Shown: piece by piece, positions 44,709 through 53,250 of the stretch
Numbering within the stretch: position 1 is the first letter of the stretch
How the letters are laid out: each line of letters starts with the position of its first letter
Source: Desulfospira joergensenii DSM 10085
Lineage (GTDB): Bacteria; Desulfobacterota; Desulfobacteria; Desulfobacterales; Desulfobacteraceae
Direction: 5' to 3'
NCBI RefSeq assembly: GCF_000420085.1
Contig: NZ_ATUG01000003.1
Coordinates: 248,001 to 312,000, forward strand
Length of the DNA stretch: 64,000 nucleotides
Translations under genes and position numbers: made by a program
Notes under the pieces: generated by a model
The model's input: only the letters and a program-made list of their open reading frames with translations
What the model was told of the DNA's origin: nothing
Database searches by the model: none

Positions 44709-44834
44709 TTATAAAGGGATCACATCCAGGGCATCGGCGATATGGTCACAGAAGATTTTTGCCACGCCCTCCATATCACCGATGCCCTGATTCACTACCT
44801 TAGAGTGACCCCTTGCTACCAGCATCAGGGTCAT
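44709..44834 (-). pseudogene. Possible remnant of a C-terminal gene fragment, CbiK-like (uncertain)
   Basis: A 41-codon frame on the minus strand whose end reads GIGDMEGVAKIFCDHIADAL and then a few residues to the stop. This weakly resembles the last helix of anaerobic cobaltochelatase CbiK (the GxGE...IFxxH pattern). There is no ribosome binding site and a stop codon lies two codons upstream, so it is not a functional gene. Its place beside two cobalamin riboswitches is suggestive. It could equally be chance or a remnant of another family. Confidence 0.22.
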
Positions 44835-44922
44835 CAGTCAGATCTTGGAAAAACCGGCTGATTTTATCCGGTTCATATCTTGAACTATAGGGTTTTTTCT
44901 CAAGTATATAGCAAAAAAGTAC

Positions 44923-44949
44923 TTGACATCTTGTTTTAATTTTTAAATA
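44923..44949 (+). promoter_or_regulatory. Promoter of cobalamin riboswitch 2
   Basis: TTGACA (44923-44928) and TAAATA (44944-44949) with a 15-base spacer, a near copy of the riboswitch 1 promoter, including the ATAGCAAAAAAGTAC segment upstream. Confidence 0.6.
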
Positions 44950-44962
44950 ACCAAGAGCAGAT

Positions 44963-45116
44963 TCAGGTGCCTATCCAAAGGCATAATAGGGAACCCTGTG
45001 TAATTCAGGGACGGGCCCGCCGCTGTAATCGGGACGAACGCCGCAACACAGCCACTGGCAAATGCTGGGAAGGCGCGGCTACTAGGATGAACCGAAAGTC
45101 AGAAAACCTGCCTGAA
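44963..45116 (+). promoter_or_regulatory. Cobalamin (B12) riboswitch 2
   Basis: Carries the same conserved blocks as riboswitch 1 in the same order (AGGTGCC, AGGGAACCCTGTG, CCCGCCGCTGTAATCGGGA, GCCACTGG, GCTGGGAAGGCGC, AAAGTCAG, ACCTGCCT) and differs mainly in short loops. It stands at the head of the long operon that begins with receptor 2 and includes the BtuF-CbiZ fusion and CobN-like genes, which places that operon under cobalamin control. Confidence 0.95.
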
Positions 45117-45178
45117 TGGGTCTGATACTGCCGTTCCCCGTGGAATAGGGAAGGCGCACATCTGAGGAAAACCAGGGC

Positions 45179-45211
45179 ACCCCAGATCATTAAAATGGTC
45201 CGGGGTTTTTT
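45179..45211 (+). terminator. Riboswitch 2 expression-platform terminator
   Basis: Arms ACCCCAGATCATT (45179-45191) and AATGGTCCGGGGT (45194-45206) followed by six T. The arms are identical to those of riboswitch 1; only the loop is shorter. Confidence 0.85.
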
Positions 45212-45302
45212 ATTTAATCATCCCGGACAACAGGACTGCGTGGAAGAGTGATTGGAATCGCCCGATCATGGGAGACTGCTCTTTCCGATAAAAGGAGAAA
45301 AA

Positions 45303-47249
45303 ATGAAAAAGCCTGGTTTCACCATGTTAATTTTACTTATTTTACTGCTGCCTCTTTCCGGATGGGCTGACTCATCATCCCAGGATCAGTCCGTAAACCA
45401 GTTGGAAGAAACCGTTGTCACTTCCGGCAGGATTGAAGAAAAAAAGCAGGACGTCACCACCAATATCACGGTTTATACCTCAGAAGATATTGAACAGTCC
45501 TCCATCCAGGATTTAAGTGACTTGCTGCTCAAGGAGGGCTTTTACATCAACGAATATCCCAACTCCACCATTTCCGTGGGGATTCGCGGGCTCAGTACCG
45601 ATACCCATGGAAACGATCTAGCAAGCAATGTGCTTATTCTGATCAACGGCCGCAGGGCCGGTACCGGTAACATTGCCAAAATCACCATGAACAATGTGGA
45701 GCGCATTGAAATCATCCGGGGGCCGGGATCTGTCCAGTACGGTGCAGCAGCCATGGGCGGGGTAATTAATATTATCACCCAAAAGGGCTGGGAAGGATTC
45801 ACCGCATCCGTGGAAGCCACCATGGGTAGCTGGGATTATGCAGAAGGGGCTATGGATTTTGCCGGCGGGGTGAATTGGTTTGATTATTCCGTGAGTGCAT
45901 CGAAATCGTCCAAAGGTGATTTTAAGACCGGAGACGGCATAAAATACGATAATACCGGGTATGATTCAAAGGAAAATATCGATTTTGACGCAGGAATCAC
46001 TTTTTCGCCGAAAAACCGGATCGGTTTTTCTTTTTCCAGTCATGATGGCAATCAGATCGGAAGCCCAGGCAAGCTTGAGTCCGTTAATACGGAAGACTAT
46101 GTGGACCATGCCCTGGAGTCCTTTGACATTTACTATGACGGTCAGACCCAGGACGATTTTCTGCTATGGAAATTGCGTTATTTTTCCGGCAAGGATGAGT
46201 ATTATATAACCTATCCCAGCAGCCCAAGTAAAAACTACACCCGAGACACCAAAAATCAGGGCCTTCAAGCCCAGATCACTGCCAGATGGGATCTGATTGA
46301 TGTGACCGGCGGACTGGACTGGGTTGATTATGGAATTGAGTCCTCCAATGGTCCGGGAAAGGAAAACACTTTTGACAACCCGGCTTTTTTTATTCTCACC
46401 AAAACTCGCCTGATGGAGGAACGGCTGATCCTGTCCCTGGGCGGGCGGTATGACAAATATGAAATTGAAAGTACAAGCGGCAAGACCAAGAACGAAAGCA
46501 ACCTTTCTTGGAGCTTTGGAACGGTCTATAAATTTTCCGAGAGCCTGAGTATCCGGGGCAATATTGCGGATGCGTTTCGTATGCCTACGGCCGACCAATT
46601 GTTTTCCTATACGGATTACAGTGCTTTTGGCTGGGGAATCTGGTCCGGAAACGAAGATCTGGACCCTGAAAACAGCAGAACCTACGAAATCGGGATTGAC
46701 TATGCGGAAAACAGTCTGAGTGCCAGCCTGACTTATTTTTACACCGAGTTTAAAGACAAGATCTCCTATGAGTCCATAGGTGGCGGGGTCACCCAGTATA
46801 AAAATATCGAAGGGGCAACTATTTCAGGCTTTGAGGGCAGTATCAAGTACAACATCTCAGATCGGTTTAATTGGGCTTTCAAAGTTGAACCTTACGGCTC
46901 TTTTACCATTTTTGACGAATACACAGACGATTCCACAGGGGAAAATCTTACACAGACTCCTGACTGGAGTGCCTCTTACGGGTTGAGCGTCAGTAACCGG
47001 GAGATCGGGTTGAGCAGCCGCCTGAATTTTACCCATTACGGAGAGCAGGATATGAGTGACGGCACTCAATTGAACCCTGTCGATGTGGCGGACTGGTCAA
47101 TCTCAAAACGGCTGTTTTCTTTTGAAAAATATGGTGAAGTCGCGCTGAAAGGAGAAATCGTCAACCTGTTTGATGAGGACTATGCTCTGGTTCAGGGGTA
47201 TCCATCTCCGGGCAGAACTTTTTATCTAGGTGTAAAGTACACCTATTAA
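45303..47249 (+). CDS. TonB-dependent receptor 2 (riboswitch-controlled)
   Basis: 648-residue outer-membrane receptor. Signal peptide MKKPGFTMLILLILLLPLSGWA, TonB-box region LEETVVTSGR, plug with VGIRGLSTDTHGNDLASNVLILINGRRAG and SVQYGAAAMGGVINIITQKG, barrel ending in KYTY. The ATG at 45303 follows AAAGGAG. It differs clearly in sequence from receptor 1, so this is not a simple recent copy although their leaders are near-identical. First gene of the corrinoid operon; a perfect hairpin separates it from the next gene. Confidence 0.88.
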   Translation: MKKPGFTMLILLILLLPLSGWADSSSQDQSVNQLEETVVTSGRIEEKKQDVTTNITVYTSEDIEQSSIQDLSDLLLKEGFYINEYPNSTISVGIRGLSTDTHGNDLASNVLILINGRRAGTGNIAKITMNNVERIEIIRGPGSVQYGAAAMGGVINIITQKGWEGFTASVEATMGSWDYAEGAMDFAGGVNWFDYSVSASKSSKGDFKTGDGIKYDNTGYDSKENIDFDAGITFSPKNRIGFSFSSHDGNQIGSPGKLESVNTEDYVDHALESFDIYYDGQTQDDFLLWKLRYFSGKDEYYITYPSSPSKNYTRDTKNQGLQAQITARWDLIDVTGGLDWVDYGIESSNGPGKENTFDNPAFFILTKTRLMEERLILSLGGRYDKYEIESTSGKTKNESNLSWSFGTVYKFSESLSIRGNIADAFRMPTADQLFSYTDYSAFGWGIWSGNEDLDPENSRTYEIGIDYAENSLSASLTYFYTEFKDKISYESIGGGVTQYKNIEGATISGFEGSIKYNISDRFNWAFKVEPYGSFTIFDEYTDDSTGENLTQTPDWSASYGLSVSNREIGLSSRLNFTHYGEQDMSDGTQLNPVDVADWSISKRLFSFEKYGEVALKGEIVNLFDEDYALVQGYPSPGRTFYLGVKYTY

Positions 47250-47259
47250 CCTGAGAACA

Positions 47260-47298
47260 ATTCTGAATGCAGGCCCATTGACGGCCTGCATTCAGAAT
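47260..47298 (+). terminator. Perfect 16-bp hairpin inside the operon
   Basis: Arms ATTCTGAATGCAGGCC (47260-47275) and GGCCTGCATTCAGAAT (47283-47298), seven-base loop. It lies between receptor 2 and the BtuF-CbiZ gene. No T-run follows, so it is likely a partial terminator or a site that stabilises the receptor mRNA, giving more receptor than downstream proteins. Confidence 0.7.
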
Positions 47299-47317
47299 GA
47301 CAACCATACGGTTTAAA

Positions 47318-49327
47318 ATGAAAAAAACAACCATCCTGGTTTTCTTCATAGCCTGTTTTATGCCTGTTTTGTGCAACGGCCATGATGCCCGGGTCTCACA
47401 AAAAGGTTCAATAGAAGTTACGGATGCATCCGGAAAAGTGCATGTCTTTTCCCGGACACCGGCCCGGGTGGTCTGCCTTGCACCATATATCACCCAGATG
47501 CTGGTCGACTTCGGCCGGAAAGACCGGATCCTAGCCTTGACGAGGCAGGATCTCATATCCCATCCGGCCTTGAAAAAAAAGAACCTGGGAAGCTATTTCA
47601 ACCCCGACCTCGATGCCATTGCCGTCCTTGACCCGGATCTTGTGATCTGCCCTGCCGGCCGGGCAAAGAAGGTTTCGGCTTTATTGGGCAAAAACCTGCC
47701 CGTACTGACCATGCATGAAGATACCATGGGCCAGGCCTTTGACCAGATGCTGGATCTGGGCCGGCTTTTTGAATGCGAGGCAAAAGCCGCTGAAATCCTT
47801 GCTCGCATAAAGACCCAGCTGTCCATGGTGAAACAACGGCTTGCCCGGGAAAAAGACCTGGAAAAAATACGGGTGGTCCGGGTCATGGCTGGCAATGTTT
47901 TAAGCAGTCCGGGGGATGATTCCTTTCAAAATGAAATGATAGCGGCAGCCGGTGGAATTGTTCCCCTATGGGGGAAAAAAGGGTTTGCCGTAAGTGTTGA
48001 TCCAAAGGCCTGGCAAGAATTCAATCCCCAAGTCATATACGGCTGCAGCGACAATGCCGACAAGGTCCGTAGCCTGCTCAAAACCGAAGCCTTTAAAAAT
48101 GTGGATGCGGTAAAAAAGGGCAGGATTCACATGTTTCCCTGTGAGATGACCTGCAGGGTTTCCACCCGTACCGGAGATTTTGTCCAATGGCTGTCTGCCG
48201 TGCTTTATCCCGACATTTTTGCGGACCCGGGAAAGGCGGTTACAGAAGATTTCCTGCTTTCTCAAGAGCCGGTGGAGGTCAGCCTGGACTATGTTGATGC
48301 CGCAAAAGTAGTAATCCATCGCCTGGCCGATTCGGAATACAAATCCCTTGTGATCCGGTTTACCGAACCATTGAATGTTCTGTCAACGTTCCAGGGGATG
48401 CGTGAGAATGTGGATGGATGCGGCAACTCTTTTATCCCCATGGCCGCCAGCCTGGGGCACATGAGAAACGGTGTGGGAAAGGTTCTGACAACCCTGGAAA
48501 GAAACCTTGGATTTGCCGCCGGGAAATTCGCTACCCTCATGACCGGGGCGGACATGGAAAATCTGTGTGTGGTGGAAAAACAGTTCAAGGATCTTTCGGT
48601 CACAGTTTTTGCCACTGCCGGGGTTAAAGGCAATGCCATGCGCATGTCAAAAGACAAAGGATATTATTTCCCCCACGGAACCATCAACATCATTTTAGGA
48701 ACCAACCGCCGTCTATCTGGCCAGGCCATGGCCCGTTCTCTGATCACGGTAACCGAGGCCAAAACCGCTGCATTGACCGATCTTGATATCAGGAGCAGCT
48801 ACACTCCCTGGCAGAACCGGGCCACCGGCACCGGCACCGACAATATCCTGGTGATCCAGGGGAAAGGCCTCTTGGTAAAACTTGCAGGCGGCCACAGCAA
48901 ACTGGCCGAACTTACAGCCCGGGCGGTTCATGAGGCTGTAACCGGGGCCATTTTAAAACAAAACGGCATAAGGACGGGCCGGGACATCTTCCAGAGGCTT
49001 TCCGACCGGCGGTTAAGCTTGGAGGCCCTTGTCGACCGGTTTGAGTTTTCCATGGAAAAACGACAATTGGTTTCAGAACTCGAATCCCTTTTGTCCATGC
49101 CCTATTACGCAGCTTTTATGGAATCAGCCCTGGCTGTTTCAGATGCACGTGACAAAAACCTGATCAAAACCGATGAATTCTGGGATGACACCTGCTCCCA
49201 GGCGACGGCACGCATCTGCGGCAGGGTGATTCTGCCTTCCCCATGCACGGGCAAAAGGATTCAACCCACTGTGGCAAAAGCCATGGGAGCTTTGATTGCC
49301 GGGATCGAAGCCATGAAAGGAAACTGA
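47318..49327 (+). CDS. Secreted fusion: BtuF-like corrinoid-binding domain + CbiZ adenosylcobinamide amidohydrolase
   Basis: 669 residues in two parts. A signal peptide (MKKTTILVFFIACFMPVLCNG) is followed by a periplasmic binding domain of the BtuF/FecB type (about 45-290: PARVVCLAPYITQMLVDFGRKDRILALT, LDPDLVICPAGRAKK). From about 320 to 545 the sequence matches CbiZ: FPHGTINIILGTNRRLSGQAMARSLITVTEAKTAALTDLDI and NRATGTGTDNILVIQG. CbiZ cleaves the aminopropanol linker of adenosylcobinamide to give adenosylcobyric acid. A tail of about 110 residues is not recognised. The start at 47318 is preferred because the upstream ATG at 47297 lies in the hairpin. The export signal puts the CbiZ activity in the periplasm, which is unusual. 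It ends 2 bases before the CobN-like gene. Confidence 0.87.
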   Translation: MKKTTILVFFIACFMPVLCNGHDARVSQKGSIEVTDASGKVHVFSRTPARVVCLAPYITQMLVDFGRKDRILALTRQDLISHPALKKKNLGSYFNPDLDAIAVLDPDLVICPAGRAKKVSALLGKNLPVLTMHEDTMGQAFDQMLDLGRLFECEAKAAEILARIKTQLSMVKQRLAREKDLEKIRVVRVMAGNVLSSPGDDSFQNEMIAAAGGIVPLWGKKGFAVSVDPKAWQEFNPQVIYGCSDNADKVRSLLKTEAFKNVDAVKKGRIHMFPCEMTCRVSTRTGDFVQWLSAVLYPDIFADPGKAVTEDFLLSQEPVEVSLDYVDAAKVVIHRLADSEYKSLVIRFTEPLNVLSTFQGMRENVDGCGNSFIPMAASLGHMRNGVGKVLTTLERNLGFAAGKFATLMTGADMENLCVVEKQFKDLSVTVFATAGVKGNAMRMSKDKGYYFPHGTINIILGTNRRLSGQAMARSLITVTEAKTAALTDLDIRSSYTPWQNRATGTGTDNILVIQGKGLLVKLAGGHSKLAELTARAVHEAVTGAILKQNGIRTGRDIFQRLSDRRLSLEALVDRFEFSMEKRQLVSELESLLSMPYYAAFMESALAVSDARDKNLIKTDEFWDDTCSQATARICGRVILPSPCTGKRIQPTVAKAMGALIAGIEAMKGN

Positions 49328-49329
49328 TA

Positions 49330-52300
49330 ATGGAACCATCCAACCTATGCAACAGGCAGCCTTCAATTGTGAAAAAAATTATTTTTCTGTGTTTGGCCAG
49401 CCTTCTTGCCGCAGGAATGTTTATCCCGGCGGCCCAGGCCGGACAGACTCTTACCATGCTGGGCGGATCCTCCTATTCCTACAAAATCAGCCGCGCCTTT
49501 GCCCAGGTCAGGCTGGACCCGGCTGCGGCTGATCTGGATCTCTACTTTTTTACAGAAGAGGATCTTGAACAAAAAGCCGTTGATGCCAAGATCATTTCCA
49601 GGTCCAAGGTGATCATCCTGGATGACATGCACAGAAGCCTTCTGGAGTACGTGCTGTCCAATGTCGATTTTAAGAAGACAAAGGTATTTGGTCTTTCCAC
49701 GGTGGACAATAACCCGGATCGGATTATCGCAGATAAAGCCGTCAAACAATATGCCCGGCCGTTGACCCAGAAAAATCTGGCCAGCCTGATCCGGTTTATA
49801 GCCCGACGCGAGTTCAAGCTGAACACAACGGCCGATGCACCCCAGATCGTACCGACAACCGGAATTTTTCACCCGAAAAGCGACCGGATCTTTGAAGATT
49901 TCGATGCGTATCTGACCTGGTATAAAAAAATGGGAATTTTTAAAGAGGACGGATTCTGGATAGGGATCCCGGAGATGAGTATCTATGTATACCCAGGGGA
50001 AGCCGGAGACGTGGTCATCAAACTGGTGGAAAAACTGGAAAACGCCGGCATGAACGTGCTGCCTGTCTTTTCCTACCCTGCATCAAAAGCGGTTGAAGCC
50101 TTTTTTTATGATGACAGAGCAAAAAAATCCCGGGTGGATCTGGTGGCCTCCCTGGCGTTCAAATTTGCTCCGGCCAATGTGGACCATACACGGGCGCTCA
50201 TGGAAAAACTCAACGTTCCCTTACTCAATCCGCTTCGGGTTCATTTTCTTACCGTGCCCCAATGGCGCACCGATGTCCAAGGCCTGGGTCCCATGGAAGT
50301 GAGCTATGCCATGAGCAATCCCGAATTTTTCGGTTTGATCGAGCCTTCGCTCCTTGGAGGAAAGATCGCCCATGTGGATCAAAAAACCAAGAAAACACTC
50401 TATACCTATGAGGCGGTCGAAGAAAATATTGATTTTTTTGTAAACCGGTCTAAGGCCTGGCTGAAGCTTATGTCTACGCCCAACAGGGACAAAAAGATCG
50501 TGATCATGTTCTGGAACCACACGCCTGGAAAACAGAACATCGGCGCCACATACCTGAACCTGTTTTCAAGCATTGAAAAAATCTTGAAGCGGCTTTCTGA
50601 CGAGGGATACCATATCAAAGGCCCCCTTCCGTCTGAAAAGGACATCCAGGAACTGATCCTTTCCACGGGCCGGAATATCGGATCCTGGGCCTCGGGAGAG
50701 CTTGAGGAAATGATCAGCAAAGGCCAGGTGATCCGGCTGCCCGTGGAACAGTATAAAAAATGGTTGGCCGGTCTGGATCCGCAATACCGGAAAGAAGTCG
50801 AAACCGACTGGGGACCTGCAGAAAAGTCAAAGGTGATGGTAAAAAATGGTGAGATTATCATCCCCTGTGTACGCCTCGGCAACGTGATCCTGGCCCCGCA
50901 GCCTTCAAGGGGATGGCATGACGAGCCCACTAAGCTGTATCATTCCACAAAGCTCTGGCCCCATCATCAGTATTCTGCCTTTTACCTGTGGCTTACCCAT
51001 GAGTTCAGGGCCGATGCCCTCATTTCCCTGGGGACCCATGGTTCCCATGAGTGGCTGCCGGGCAAGCAGGCGGGCCTGGGCCGCTCCTGCTCTCCCGAAG
51101 TACTGATCCAGGACCTGCCCAACCTCTACCCTTATGTCATGGACAATATCGGGGAAGGCACCCAGGCCAAGCGCAGGGGAAGGGCTGTTATCATCGACTA
51201 CCTGATCCCGGCCATGAAAAAGGCCGGTGTTTATGAAGAATACAGTGAACTGTCAGATCTGATGTCCGGTTATAATCAGACAAACACCATAAACCCGGAG
51301 CTTGCAGCCAAAAAGTTTGAACGCATCCGGGTCATGGTTGAAAAATTGGGTCTTCTCAAAGACTTGAATCTGACCCAATTTGATGAAAACGCCTTGGAAA
51401 AGGTGGAGCATTTCCTGCTGGAGATCGGAGAGGCCAAACTGCCTTACGGGCTTCATACCTTTGGAATATCCCCTGAAGGAGAGGCCTTGAATGATTTTGC
51501 AGATCTTTTAGTGGAGCGCAATGAGATTCTCACGCTTTTGGACGTCAAAAAGGATTTAAGCCTTTGTTCAAGAGAGATTGATCACCTGATCAACGGCCTG
51601 TCCGGTGGGTATGTGCCGGCATCCGAGGCCAATGACCCCATCAGAAACCCCCAGGCCATCCCCACGGGAAACAATTTTTACGGATTTAATCCGGCCAAGG
51701 TGCCGTCCATGGATGCCTGGCTTCTAGGAAAAGAGCAGGCCGATCAACTCATTGACAAATATAAAAAAGAACACGGGAAATTCCCCGAAAAAATCGCCCT
51801 GGTTTTCTGGAGCATTGAACTTCAGAGAAACGAAGGTACCCAGGTGGCCACAGCCCTGCATCTCATGGGAATGAAACCGGTCTGGGACAAGAACGGCAAG
51901 GTGCTGGGGATTGAAACCATTCCGGGAAAGGTCCTGGGACGGCCCCGGATTGACGTTCACATGCAGGTGTCCGGGCTTTTCAGGGACAATTTTCCCAATC
52001 TGATCCTTCTGCTGGACGAAGCCGTGCAACAGGCCGGGCAGCTCAAGGACGTTGAAAATTTTATAGCGTCACACAACGAAAAGATAAAAGCCTATCTGGT
52101 CGAAAAAGGGTACGGTGAAAAACAGGCGGATCGACTCAAGCAGCTAAGGGTGTTTTCCAACGAGCCGGGCAGTTACGGAAACACCATCGAAGACCTGATC
52201 CCGGCTTCTGGCACATGGGAAAATGATGAAGAAATTGCAGACGTGTTCATCAATTATGTTTCCTTTGCCTATGGCAAGGATATCTGGGGAAAACCGTTGA

Positions 52301-53250
52301 AGTCGGCGTATAAAAAGAACCTGGAGGACGTGGATATGACCATGCACACCCGGTCCAGCAATATTTTCAAAAGCCTGGATACTGACGGGGTCTTTTCCGA
52401 ACTGGGAGGGCTTGCCCTTGCCGTCAAGCGCGTATCCGGCAACTACCCGGACGTAGTCCTGTCCAACCAGGCAGATCCGGATGCCGCCTTTGTCGAAGAT
52501 ATTGAAAAGGCCATTGGCCGGGAACTTCGGGCGCGCTATCTCAATCCCAAGTGGATTGAAGGCATGAAAAAGGAAAATTATGCCGGTGCAAGGGAAATGA
52601 ACCGGTTCGCCGAACACCTGTGGGGATGGCAGGTGGTCACCCCCTTTGCCGTGGACGGGGCCAAATGGGAACAGATCTACGAGGTCTATATAAAAGACAA
52701 GTACGGCCTTGAATTAAAAGAGTTCTTTGACAGGCACAACCCCTGGGCTCTCCAGTCCCTGGCTGCAAGGATGCTGGAGGCGGACCGAAAGGAATACTGG
52801 AAGGCCCCGGAAGAGATCAAAAAGGATCTGGCCAAAACCTATGCCCTCAACGTGATCGAAAAAGGGGTAGCCTGCTGCGAACATACCTGCAACAACCCCA
52901 TGCTCCAGAAATTTGTGGCCAACATCATCTCCCTTTACGGCCTGCTTACACCCCAGGAACTGGAGCAGTTCCAGATGACCATTGCTAAGGCTGTGGGAAG
53001 GACCCAGGAGGAACATGAGGGCGACCACGAAAGGATGAGAGAGGCGCTGAAAGACGCCTCACAAAAAAACAGGCAGGAGGAAGCGGTCCAGGCCGAAGAT
53101 GCCCCTGAAAAAATAAAGGGATACGAGATGGTGGAAGAAAAGGCCGAAGAAACCAAGATGACCTCTTCGGGTGCCTCCTGGATGGTCATGGTGATTGCGG
53201 TGATTTTCCTGGGCCTGATCTCCTTTGGTTGGAAAAAGAGGAGATTCTGA
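49330..53250 (+). CDS. Membrane-anchored periplasmic CobN-like chelatase 1
   Basis: 1306 residues, CobN/Mg-chelatase H-subunit family (cobaltochelatase large subunit). Family motifs: NHTPGKQNIGATYLN (about 399), the metal-site region LGTHGSHEWLPGKQAG (His570, Glu574) and NIGEGTQAKRRGRAVIIDYL. Unlike cytoplasmic CobN it begins with an export signal (KKIIFLCLASLLAAGMFIPAAQA) and ends with a membrane segment and basic tail (SWMVMVIAVIFLGLISFGWKKRRF), so the body should lie in the periplasm, tethered to the inner membrane. A GTG at 49369 would give an even cleaner signal peptide. The C-terminal motif GVACCEHTCNNP (Cys1182, 1183, 1187; His1185) recurs in the second copy. No CobS or CobT ATPase gene is nearby. 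The stop overlaps the next ATG. Confidence 0.88.
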   Translation: MEPSNLCNRQPSIVKKIIFLCLASLLAAGMFIPAAQAGQTLTMLGGSSYSYKISRAFAQVRLDPAAADLDLYFFTEEDLEQKAVDAKIISRSKVIILDDMHRSLLEYVLSNVDFKKTKVFGLSTVDNNPDRIIADKAVKQYARPLTQKNLASLIRFIARREFKLNTTADAPQIVPTTGIFHPKSDRIFEDFDAYLTWYKKMGIFKEDGFWIGIPEMSIYVYPGEAGDVVIKLVEKLENAGMNVLPVFSYPASKAVEAFFYDDRAKKSRVDLVASLAFKFAPANVDHTRALMEKLNVPLLNPLRVHFLTVPQWRTDVQGLGPMEVSYAMSNPEFFGLIEPSLLGGKIAHVDQKTKKTLYTYEAVEENIDFFVNRSKAWLKLMSTPNRDKKIVIMFWNHTPGKQNIGATYLNLFSSIEKILKRLSDEGYHIKGPLPSEKDIQELILSTGRNIGSWASGELEEMISKGQVIRLPVEQYKKWLAGLDPQYRKEVETDWGPAEKSKVMVKNGEIIIPCVRLGNVILAPQPSRGWHDEPTKLYHSTKLWPHHQYSAFYLWLTHEFRADALISLGTHGSHEWLPGKQAGLGRSCSPEVLIQDLPNLYPYVMDNIGEGTQAKRRGRAVIIDYLIPAMKKAGVYEEYSELSDLMSGYNQTNTINPELAAKKFERIRVMVEKLGLLKDLNLTQFDENALEKVEHFLLEIGEAKLPYGLHTFGISPEGEALNDFADLLVERNEILTLLDVKKDLSLCSREIDHLINGLSGGYVPASEANDPIRNPQAIPTGNNFYGFNPAKVPSMDAWLLGKEQADQLIDKYKKEHGKFPEKIALVFWSIELQRNEGTQVATALHLMGMKPVWDKNGKVLGIETIPGKVLGRPRIDVHMQVSGLFRDNFPNLILLLDEAVQQAGQLKDVENFIASHNEKIKAYLVEKGYGEKQADRLKQLRVFSNEPGSYGNTIEDLIPASGTWENDEEIADVFINYVSFAYGKDIWGKPLKSAYKKNLEDVDMTMHTRSSNIFKSLDTDGVFSELGGLALAVKRVSGNYPDVVLSNQADPDAAFVEDIEKAIGRELRARYLNPKWIEGMKKENYAGAREMNRFAEHLWGWQVVTPFAVDGAKWEQIYEVYIKDKYGLELKEFFDRHNPWALQSLAARMLEADRKEYWKAPEEIKKDLAKTYALNVIEKGVACCEHTCNNPMLQKFVANIISLYGLLTPQELEQFQMTIAKAVGRTQEEHEGDHERMREALKDASQKNRQEEAVQAEDAPEKIKGYEMVEEKAEETKMTSSGASWMVMVIAVIFLGLISFGWKKRRF

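Noticed and set aside
49330-53250. Ordinary cytoplasmic cobaltochelatase of the aerobic B12 pathway
   Set aside because: Export signal, membrane anchor, absence of cobS/cobT and the surrounding membrane and receptor genes argue against it.
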